Source of the DNA: Allolobophora icterica
Lineage: Eukaryota; Annelida; Clitellata; Crassiclitellata; Lumbricidae
Assembly (NCBI GenBank): GCA_963556255.1
Contig: OY744611.1
Coordinates: forward strand, 32,745,103 to 32,809,102
Length of the DNA stretch: 64,000 nucleotides
Direction: 5' to 3'
Shown: positions 1 to 9,543 of the stretch, piece after piece
How the letters are laid out: every line of letters begins with the position of its first letter
Position numbering within the stretch: the stretch's first letter is position 1
Made by a program: the position numbers and the translations under genes
The notes under the pieces: model-generated
Database searches by the model: none
The model's input: only the letters and a program-made list of their open reading frames with translations
Told to the model about the DNA's origin: nothing

Positions 1-345
1 GTTTCTTTTCTTTCATTGAAAAATTAGGCTTAGCACATACCAATGTTACTAATCTAATGAATTCACATTATTTTGCCCTGAAAATGTGTTAATCTTATGT
101 ATTAAAATAAAAATTATAACATGAGCAGCTCAAGTAGTGGTGTGTATTGTTGTTTAATGACAAACATTGGTTTAGTAAACTAGTACTTGTTACACAGTAA
201 ACGAGTATGTAATTGGTTAAACAACCTGATGATAACAGTATGTATGTAAATCAAATGTGTAGACCAATAAAAAACGTTCTGTTCTGTTCTGTTCTATTCT
301 GTTAGAGTACCATGCAGCTGCAGCTAGCTAAGATAAGTGAGTAAT
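1..345. other. 3' flank of the HECT gene, no gene seen
   Basis: AT-rich sequence downstream of the minus-strand HECT gene. A short run of TTCTG units lies at about 276-301, directly after an AATAAA on the plus strand. This looks like the 3' tail of a dispersed repeat. No open frame of note was seen. Confidence 0.5.
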
Positions 346-3300
346 CTAAACTTTTCCAAAGCCAATACATTCTGTTAGTGAACGTTTCAATAAATTGTTG
401 AACTGGTCTTGGCCCACATTTAGAGGCAACCAAAGTCTCAGGCTGCATGTACTGGCAAATGGCAGTCGTCCCTGATCTTCGAAGAAGGAAACAGTAAGTG
501 GGCGACCAGAAGAATTCCAATCATCAAAGACGGAGGGTGCTGGAAAGCCTAAAGGTGGTTCAGACTTCGCTCCAGTCCAGAATGCAAGAACCTGATCCAT
601 AGAAATGCCACTCCTGTTGTCTGAAATAATAAGTAAAAAACAAACATCTTGATATGCTTGACACAGCTGTTGCATAGGAAATGTGGAAATGAAACATTAT
701 ATACAATTTACAGTATATGAAATTACATTACACTGCAAGGAAAACACTGCTGTAGTCTCTTGTAAAGTGTGAACCTATAAACCTCACATGCAGATAAAAC
801 ACATTCCAAGTACTAGATTAGCATCACTGATGATCTTCAAGCACTAACATCTGTAACATTTCGAATGATTTAAAATAATTTCTACACCAATCCTAAATCT
901 GCATTGTTTGGCTGTTCACAGTGGTGGTTTAATGTTTAATTAGCCATACAGTGCCTACAGTGTTTGTTGGTAACAAAGCCTGGTTACAGTCTCTGTGGAC
1001 TAGAGTGTACACTGTATATGTGGATACAGAAGTGTGTACTAGAATACGTTTGGAGCACGCATGTCACACATACATAAATTAATATAAATGGATAAAATTA
1101 TAAAAGAAAGAGAAGCTGATGAGTTAAACAAAGAACATTCAACGGGAGGGGCTAAAGCAATTTTAGACCCCCCCGTCCAAAAACTCTAAAACCACCAGTG
1201 GCTCTTCATTACAAACGTTTACAATCTCAGCTTGCCTTCACAATCCTGCAGGAATGACTCAAAAAAGTAGATGGTGTCCTCTTGTTTGGCTCGCATCCTG
1301 CTCCCATTTTCCGACCACTGTATGCAATACAGCTTTCGCAATTGCAGAAGAGACAATGGTGAGTGTTCATACACGAAGAGTGGTCTCAAAACATCCTTGT
1401 TGGTTTTAACTACATTCCACAGAATATCCAGACCACTTGAAAACGCAGTCAGCTCAGCAGATAATCTAAACAAGAGCACAAACCAAAACCACATATCACA
1501 AAAATTCTGCATTCCAATACACTCTTGCAGCTACCAGGATGAAATTGGTGGGGAAAAGAGAACTTTCAGGAGGCATTCCAAGACTATATGAGAATCTGAT
1601 GGCTGGCAAGTGCACAAATGACAAGCAAGATGAGATCAAATCTGAATAATAGGACATACCAGAATTTAATAGGAAGGAATTATGGAAATTTGCATAGCAT
1701 GTGCGTTGTGCGATCAATTGGCCTTTAGCTTAACACCAGAATCTCGAAACTTCTCTCGACTCATTCTATCATATACAGAACCATTCATAGTTCAATTTAT
1801 GTTGTCAGGTCTAGTAATGTCCATATACATAAAATTACCACAAGCTGTACCTAAAGTGAAGATAGTTGCATAGTAAGTCTTCAACCAGAGTGTACTTGTC
1901 ACCAAGATGTAGAGCATGCACGTTCAAGATGCCACTTGCAAGTAACACCTCCGACCATTTCACCTTTGCAGACTCCATCTCAGATTCTGACTGAACGGCT
2001 AATAGCTGCAATGACAAATACTAAATCTATTTCAGCAGCATCAATAGTCAGCACACATTGTTCTGTGAAGTTATATTTCTGCAAAACATCTGTACTTGGT
2101 GAGTACAGGAGACAAAGCGATAACTGATGGATACAATCTTTCAAGAAGTTAACGAAAATAGAAGTTTCTGAAAAAGAGTAAATTCATAACTTTAAAGAAA
2201 ACAGCCTTAAGACCAACGTCTTTAACAAGGCATTGGCAGCTGTCATCATATACATGTTCTGCTGCACCCTCCAAATTGACAATTCCAGACCCACACCATA
2301 GGTCATACATGTAAGAGGAAATACACCGTAAACCCGGACCACCATTTGCTAAGCTCCAGGCCATCATTTTCCCCGCCAGATTGTACTGTCCGCGACGTAG
2401 AAGCTCTACATTGTGAGTGAAAACTCTTGCTTCCTGGTGTCCCTCAAACAATCCCATTTCTGATGAGATGGCTTGCAGTAGAAGCCTGAAAGAAACAACA
2501 GCATAGGTGCACTTGATAACTCTCCTTTTTAGTAGGGCTGTACCGAATAGGTGATTATCACTATTCGGCCGAATACGAATAATTGGACCAACTATTCGGC
2601 CCCGAAGCGAATACGAAGCGAATTTTCGGTACAGCCCTACTTTTTAGCATATTAAACGGGACACAATATTAAAAATTCAACTAGCATAACGTAAGTAGGC
2701 TCTAACTGTATTTTATCAACAGCTCTACAAGTTATTCGTGACAAGTGCAATAAGACATCAAAACCTTACATCTACATTACTAATAAAAGATCATACACAG
2801 CACCTGAATTACTAGTAAGCATTAGCAGACAAAATGGAGACAGTATTACAGGTACTATGAGGCCCTGTAAAGCTAATCAGTAACCACTGTCACAGTATAG
2901 CTTGTTTGGGATTTCAAAACATTTGTTGTCTTACTTTCTCTCCTCATCAAACCTTGTTTTCCACAAAATAATGAATTGTTACTTTACATGAACCTATGTA
3001 AACTTACGTGAAAAATTCACGACTTGGTCCACCCTGATCTTCAGCTTCTTCTCCCGAAAAGACAACCTTAACCCGTTTCTGAAAGTGAAAACCAGGTTTG
3101 TTGATTGCTCGCATGACGGACTGAATAAAGTTGCGTCGTTGTACAATGACAGTGCATGTCTCGTCATTACTCCCAGCAAAGTATTCTATGCTGAACTGCT
3201 TGATCAGGTCTGCGACACTTCTCTGCTTCTCGTTCCTGTAAAACATATATGGTTTCCTGAAATTTGTTTGAATTTCTACAAATCTTAAACAAATTCAATC

Positions 3301-6127
3301 TTCAAATTTACAGTTTATATGTATTTCTATATATAACATGTACCTCATATTTTCAGAGGAACATTGTCATGGAGAAGATAAATGATTCTCGTTTCTTAAT
3401 AGATGAGAAGGTTTGCTACAGTTCCAAAGTAAAGTGTTGAGGCTTTATGCTTTCACATATTGTATACACCATACAATTCAGCTTAAACACAGATCCTGCA
3501 AGTTTACACAGTCCTGTTTCTATGTTAACTCAAAATTGTATATGGGCATTTATGTGCAAAATGTGCATTTATGGGCAAAATGTTCTCCCTTCTCACCCCT
3601 CACTTTCTAATCTACTTCGTCTTTCCAATTGACCATTCTCAAGGTGCACCACATGCACAGTCACCAGATTAACATTAAAACATGCCTAGTTGTGTCCTGC
3701 TAATTGTATACATGCAGAAATCATATCTAATCTAGTGATTTCCATTGTACCACAATAGAAATGCTCAAGGCATCACTTGGTATGAAATCGTAGCTAAACC
3801 CTCACTTGGCTGACTTGATGCTTTGGGAAACAGATTCCTCTTGATGGAAACTAGCCAATAAAGCAGACTGCAATCCATCATCATCTGTGTCACTGTCACA
3901 ACAGAGTAGATTGACGTACGTATCATAGGAAGTAACTCCTGCAGAAGCTAAACTGGCACTAACACCTTCCATGTATGACTGTCAACAACAAAAACACGTA
4001 TTGCTTGGAAAATGCTTATGACATATTGAAGAAATTGAATACATGTGCATGTAACCAAGCATTTCTAAAAGTATGTCTGCAGTAGTGTGTGTCTGAACTT
4101 AGTGATTTATGCTGACACTTTTCTAAACTGTTGCTGTTAACTATTAAACTTAAGTCTAGTCACTGACTTTCCTTGACTTTTCAAATTTTCTTGAGTACTT
4201 CAAACATTCCTTTACATTGCCATAACTAAGACAAATTGCCTTCTTTCCCAGCGTTCATTTCAGTCAACAATTCATTAATGCAAAATCTGTAGAAATCTAA
4301 TAACATGTAGTGTCCTTAAACTTCTACATTGATGTTTGCTAACTGCAAGAAAAATTCATTACTCATTCAGTCCATGGTATTCATCCTGCTGCACTTTATA
4401 ACAGATCAATTTCTGTGCAGAACTATACCTATTATCAAATTGCACACAAAATTCATGTAAGCCATAATCTAAAATCTTTAATTTGACCAGCCTCACCTCC
4501 ATATCACTTCCCTCTGGAGCAATGTACTGGTTCTGATTTTCACAATCAAGATCTGGTAAATACTCATCTGATGTCAAATCATCAGGTGTTGGTAACTGTG
4601 TAATGCGCGATGAATCCATAACGTCAGATCTTTTTGCAGTATTAGCATTGTCATTGCAAGAAATTTCATTACTGTCTTTTCTGGTAGAGCAAAGGTATAG
4701 GCGTAGCATTTTAACCTTGCTGCGGTTATACACTTCCTCAACAGTGTCATTATCATGAACAGCACTCTCAGAAAAGTCACGAATCTCAAAGGTGAATGAT
4801 TCTGCAGAACCTTTTTTTGACGTGCCACTTTGGAAAAACAGTTGGATCCCAATCTCCATGATTTCTGCCATTGTAACTTCTTTAGGTACACTGAGATGTC
4901 TTGTACCACCTCCTTGTTGATTTCTAACTTGGCGAAATTGGCATGACCTAAAGTCGTAGTCCAGCCATCCAAACTCAATTCTTCGTGCACTTTTAAGGGC
5001 ATTTTGATTAGTTCGCTTTGTATACTGTTTCCTAGCCCCATCACCAGAATGTTCCACTCTCTTTTTCTCCATCAATCGGTCACGAATTCTTTGCACAACA
5101 TTGGGCAATGCTTCACAATCTGTGCTCTGAATTGATTGATTTCCAGTTCTAGCTCGACAAAAGGCAAAAAGAGCAACACGGTCTCCATATGCAGGAAGAT
5201 ATGTTTTCAGGCCATCATCCGACATGTTAGTCAAAACTTCACAATCAATCTGTAATACACATCAAACTACATGTAAGTACTTTTAGAACCTTTACAAATG
5301 AGTGCCATCAATAGGCTTATACACTTTTAAACACATACGGTTATTACCCACACATATTAAGACTAATTGCCAGAGTGTTCAAAACACAGGAAAGTGTTGG
5401 AAGAGAAGAATAACGACTAATAATCTTAATTACTCGAAAGGGGCAGTTCATGAGAACAACATAAAAGTCATCAAAAAACTTATTCAGAAAACTGATATAA
5501 TCTGCAGCTTTCTGGATACCAGTGGTTGCTGATACGTGCACTGCATAGCAGTGCTCTATGCGACTAAGCTGGATTGATAACTGGTTGTGAATGCGTAATT
5601 ACAAACAGCATCCTCTGTCAAAAGTAGCCTAACATTGGCAGATTCGTTTTGCGAAATTATCACCCAACTAAAAGTAGACCACAGTCAACAGTGCCCAGTA
5701 AACTGAAAGATATATCAGATCATTTATTTTTTAAATTACTACACCAGACTTACGGCTTCTTACTTTTTCGACACTTTTTACATAACTAGTTAGCCTTATC
5801 ATGTCTGAACAGAAAATTATGCCAGTGCTCAATTACCAAACATCCATAGGATCCACAGTAATTATCTCCAAGATATTGGCATCTTCCGCTACGAGATATG
5901 CATTAATGCTATATAAACACATATACTGGTACTACAGAAACTGTTACATACTAAAAGTCTCAGATACTGTTAGATATTAACATACGTTGTTAAGTTTAAA
6001 TAATTCTCCTAAGTAACTTTGTCGGCGCTATATGCCTAATGAGCTAGATTACCTTCTCGCGACGGAAAATGTCAATAACGTCGTCGGTAACGCCTCTACG
6101 ACGCAAGAAATCAATAATTTCGTTCAT
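346..6127 (-). CDS. HECT-domain E3 ubiquitin ligase with SAM-like region and UIM
   Basis: Eight coding exons read in one frame on the minus strand: 6053-6127, 4497-5249, 3806-3978, 3008-3235, 2218-2485, 1851-2005, 1236-1465 and 346-620, giving about 718 aa. Residues 1-65 look SAM-like. Residues about 308-325 (acidic run, then LQSALLAS) fit a ubiquitin-interacting motif. The HECT domain starts near residue 389 with VKVVFSGEE and GGPSREFF. It continues through NGGPG (exon 5) and PPLGF, to LPFASTCSLRLWLP, where Cys686 (codon 445-447) is the expected thioester cysteine. The protein should accept ubiquitin from an E2 and pass it to a substrate; the target is unknown. Similar proteins annotated as G2/M phase-specific E3 ligase-like are common in fish and invertebrates. 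The exon 5 donor (GAC/GTTGGT) is weak. The exon 7 end is ambiguous: a GC donor after 1236 or a GT donor after 1242, both in frame. Confidence 0.85.
2531..2641. mobile_element. Short terminal-inverted-repeat element (MITE)
   Basis: A 111-bp palindromic element in an intron of the HECT gene. Its ends are perfect inverted copies of AGTAGGGCTGTACCGAA. Internal TTCGG/CCGAA motifs continue the pairing. It is flanked by runs of T on both sides, so a target duplication cannot be defined with certainty. It has no coding capacity. Confidence 0.75.
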
Positions 6128-6323
6128 TTTAGACTACGACAAATTTGAATTATACTACGAACAGTTCAGAATCATATACTGATTCGAAATAGTTTAGTTT
6201 TTGATAGAAACTCCTTCTACTAACGCTATGTTCTGTTGCCCTATACTAGCTATGTCCAAGGAATCTATATTTAGTCTTTCCTCCACAAATCCCAAAATAT
6301 AAACTTCCCAACTATGCCTACCC
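6128..6323. promoter_or_regulatory. Upstream region of the HECT gene
   Basis: This stretch lies between the HECT start codon and the fold-back element, and must hold the 5' untranslated region and probably the promoter of the minus-strand gene. No TATA box or other core motif could be assigned. The divergent NIPBL gene begins about 2.7 kb away. Confidence 0.3.
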
Positions 6324-7085
6324 TACGGAGCCCCTAAAGGGACATGCAAGAAATATATTTTATCTCGTGCGCACGAGATAAAAACTCGTGGGAACGAGAT
6401 ATTAAGTCGTACGCACGAGATCCCAACTCGTGCGCACGAGATATTAAGTCGTGCGAACGAGATCCTAACTCGTGCGCACGAGATATTAAGTCGTGGGAAC
6501 GAGATCGTAACTCGTGCGCACGAGATCCTAACTCGTGGGAACGAGTTAATAAGTCGTGCGCACGAGATCGTAACTCGTGCGCACGAGATATTAAGTCGTG
6601 GGAACGAGATCGTAACTCGTGCGCACGAGATCGTAACTCGTGCGCACGAGATATTAAGTCGTGGGAACGAGATACTAACTCGTGCGCACGAGATTAAGTC
6701 GTGCGCACGAGTTCCTAACTCGTGCGCACCACTTAATCTCGTGCGCACGAGTTAATATCTCGTGCGCACGAGTTAGGATCTCGGTCCCACGACTTAATAT
6801 CTCGTGCGCACGAGTTAGGATCTCGTTCCCACGACTTAATATCTCGTGCGCACGAGTTAGGATCTCGTGCGCACGAGTTACGATCTCGTGCGCACGACTT
6901 ATTAACTCGTTCCCACGAGTTAGGATCTCGTGCGCACGACTTATTAACTCGTTCCCACGAGTTAGGATCTCGTGCGCACGAGTTAGGATCTCGTGCGCAC
7001 GAGTTAGTATCTCGTTCCCACGACTTAATTTCTCGTGCGCACGAGATAAAATATGTTTCTTGCATGTCCCTTTAGGGGCTCCGTA
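6324..7085. mobile_element. Fold-back element of 21-bp palindromic monomers
   Basis: A 762-bp inverted repeat. The ends are TACGGAGCCCCTAAAGGGAC and its complement, followed by ATGCAAGAAA and its complement. It is flanked by CTACCC on both sides (6318-6323 and 7086-7091), which fits a 6-bp target duplication. The interior is an array of 21-bp monomers. Most contain the perfect palindrome CTCGTGCGCACGAG; others carry the variant CTCGTTCCCACGA. Linkers are TTAGGAT or TTAATAT. The array changes orientation near 6705, so the whole element can fold into one hairpin. Long open frames on both strands result from the 21-nt (7-codon) period and are not genes. Confidence 0.85.
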
Positions 7086-7091
7086 CTACCC

Positions 7092-7535
7092 GCTACAACG
7101 AAATTAAACTCGTGCGCATATACTTACTCACTTACGAATTAGTATCTCGTGCGCACGACGTATTATCTCGTGCGCACGAGTTAGGATCTCGTTCCCACGA
7201 CTTAATATCTCGTGCGCACGAGTTAGGATCTCGTTCCCACGACTTAATATCTCGTGCGCACGAGTTAGGATCTCGTGCGCACGACTTAATATCTCGTGCG
7301 CACGACTTAGTATCTCGTTCCCACGACTTAATATCTCGTGCGCACGAGTTAGGATCTCGTTCCCACGACTTAATATCTCGTGCGCACGAGTTAGGATCTC
7401 GTGCGCACGACTTAATATCTCGTTCCCACGACTTAATATCTCGTGCGCACGAGATATGATCTCGTGCGCACGAGATAGGATCTCGTGCGCACGACTTAAA
7501 ATATATTTTTACCATGTCCCTTTAGGGGCTCCGTA
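7092..7535. mobile_element. Second, one-ended copy of the 21-bp palindrome element
   Basis: The same 21-bp palindromic monomers run from about 7145 to 7497. They end in the same right terminus as the preceding element (CATGTCCCTTTAGGGGCTCC, then GTA at 7533-7535). No matching left terminus is present, so this copy is truncated or represents a half-element. It is directly adjacent to the full element. Confidence 0.75.
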
Positions 7536-7636
7536 ATAATCAGCTGGCTTTTCAAACTGTGCTCCTGAGACCAAGAGGGGTCCGCGAAGGAAGGCGGGTT
7601 CATTAACACTAGGCTATTGGCTACATGCACAATTCT

Positions 7637-8453
7637 CAGAGGCGTAGCTAGGAGGGGAGCAGGGGAAGCGACCGCACCCTCTGAGACCATTTTCTAAAAT
7701 GTGGGGCCTTTTTCACAGTTTAATTTAGTTACTGTTTCACAGAAAAAGTTTACAACCGGAACCTTATTTACTTTATTTATCTTAGCACCGTCTCAGCGGT
7801 CTCATTCGTCTGCTTTTATAACAAAATAAAACATTAAACCAATTGAAAATCAAGTAGGCCCATATATACTGTGATCTGGAAACTGAATTCTGGCAGCTTA
7901 CCTCGTATTTCAATATTAAAAGAACAATGCTATCGTATGGAATTATTCGCGTTCAGTCTATAAAGACTGTGACACCAGGTGGGCATCCAGGAAATCATAA
8001 GGAGAAGCACTACTGCAGAATTTAAGCTTTCTAGCACTATAGCTAATATTTGCCCTGCAAAAGAATCGTGGATGGTAGGTAAGATTAAAATCTGCACTAT
8101 TAAATCAAGCGACTCTTGATTCTAATTCTATTATTCTAAACTTGTGTTTTGTACCATGTCGCGGTGTGACAACGTGTTGAGTTAATAAACGAATAATAAT
8201 TGAGGCAAAGGGTAGGCCTACAAATATTTTTGCGTTTTTTAACTATAATCGTTACGCCGAAATCACATAACTTCACATTCCTTGAAAATAGCTTCCATAG
8301 TCATAATTAGCCTACACTCACAAAACGGCTTTAAGTTCAACTTCGCTGGTTTTCCAGTTTCCACATGGTAGGCTAAACACCACTAGAGTCAAACACTTAG
8401 GGCCCCCAAAAATGTTTGCGCCTAGGGCCCCGTTTTCTGTAAACGCGCCTCTG
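7637..8453. mobile_element. Possible hAT-like non-autonomous remnant
   Basis: The left edge reads CAGAGGCGTAGCTAGG and the right edge ends ACGCGCCTCTG, so the last six bases are inverted copies. Subterminal stretches share GGGGCC-type motifs (near 7704 and at 8401-8430). No target duplication was recognised and there is no transposase frame. The call rests on the terminal motif only. Confidence 0.3.
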
Positions 8454-8536
8454 CTTCCAATTATTCTCGCCCTAAAGGCCTAAACGATACCTTTGCCAGT
8501 GCTCTGCCTCCTTCCTCTCTTGATCTGCCTCCCACC

Positions 8537-8660
8537 CCCTGGAAACCGGATTCGGACCTCTTGGACTATTCTCTGGAAAACCCCTCTGATTTGATTTGGC
8601 CTCCTGGAAACCGGACGCGGACCTCTTTTGGATTACTCTCTGGAAAGTCACTTTGATTTG
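8537..8660. repeat. Imperfect tandem duplication
   Basis: Two diverged copies of a unit of about 65 bp beginning CTGGAAACCGGA and ending near TCTGATTTGA / CTTTGATTTGA. They lie just upstream of the predicted start of NIPBL. No function was seen. Confidence 0.6.
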
Positions 8661-8891
8661 ACGTAGCGCTCGTGAATAGGCTGGTGCCCTGTGCTTTGCC
8701 TTCAAGTGGCACTTTAGAAGTATAGAGATTATGATTACGATTACCTTTTGGCCTTTCGAGTTTTCGACGGACCTTAACGTTAATATAAACTTCCGGTTAG
8801 TTTCGAAGCATTATTTTATGGTTTGCTGTGCGGCAAATCTAAACGTTTTGCGACAACATTTTAGTCAGAATTGGAAGTCCGATCAGGATGA

Positions 8892-8946
8892 ATGTGCCGG
8901 TTCTTCCATATGCGGGTAAATTTGATGATTTTCGTAAATGGGGAAG
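8892..8946 (+). other. Candidate first exon of NIPBL
   Basis: A good donor (GGGAAG/GTATG) follows position 8946. It can join the strong acceptor TTCTTGCAG before 9506. The ATG at 8892 would then run in frame through exon 2 and add 31 residues before the ATG at 9544. A competing ATG at 8888 opens a different frame that meets a stop soon after the splice, and could act as a short upstream frame. Which start is used cannot be decided from sequence alone. Confidence 0.4.
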
Positions 8947-9543
8947 GTATGTTCGTTTGCGTCAGACAGACCCAGTTAACTCGGTTTTAGAAGCAGACGA
9001 TCACGTCCGTAGGCGCGCGAACTTTTCCAACTGGGGGCGTAGTTAGTTTTGGTTTCAGTAAAGTTTGCTCGTCAGAACCGTAAACTTTTCTCCGTCTATC
9101 ATTTTCCCAAGAGGGAAAAGCTGGAAGCTGGATTTTAAAATTCAGGGCTAGGGTTAGGCACTCCCGATTGTACATGATCGCCGGGATTACTTAAACGTTC
9201 TTTCGACATAATCTTGGGGCGCTTTTTGTTAACAACTTAGAGCTGTAATTGAATTAAACTGAAATAATAGGCTTAAATGTGAGCTTGGTACAAGTAAGTG
9301 AGAGGGTTATGCATTAGGAATTGCTTCTTGACTGAAAACTGAAACAGCAGACATTCCTGACAACAGTTGGCAGGTCCCACATTCTTTTGAGAGGTTCTTT
9401 ACGATGGAGCAGTTGAACGTAAATTAGAAGCAAATTAAATTACAAGATGCAGCGTATTTGTGGAATAAATGGTCTATTGTTAAACTGTTCTTATTGTTCT
9501 TGCAGTCGTTTGTCTTGAGCGACTTGAAGACTGTGTGTTCAAA

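Noticed and set aside
4359..4496. Extension of HECT exon 2 to the stop at 4359
   Set aside because: Splicing at the strong donor GGAG/GTGAGG after 4497 keeps the frame into the UIM exon; donors further on give a stop in the next exon or are weaker.
6351..7497. CRISPR-like regular array
   Set aside because: There are no unique spacers; linkers are two fixed 7-bp sequences, the repeats are inverted about the middle, and the DNA is from an animal.
6323..7515. Six long open frames on both strands with Cys-Ala-Arg-Asp or Ser-Arg-Ala-His repeats
   Set aside because: The 21-bp period equals seven codons and the monomers lack stops in several frames. The frames are artefacts of the palindrome array.
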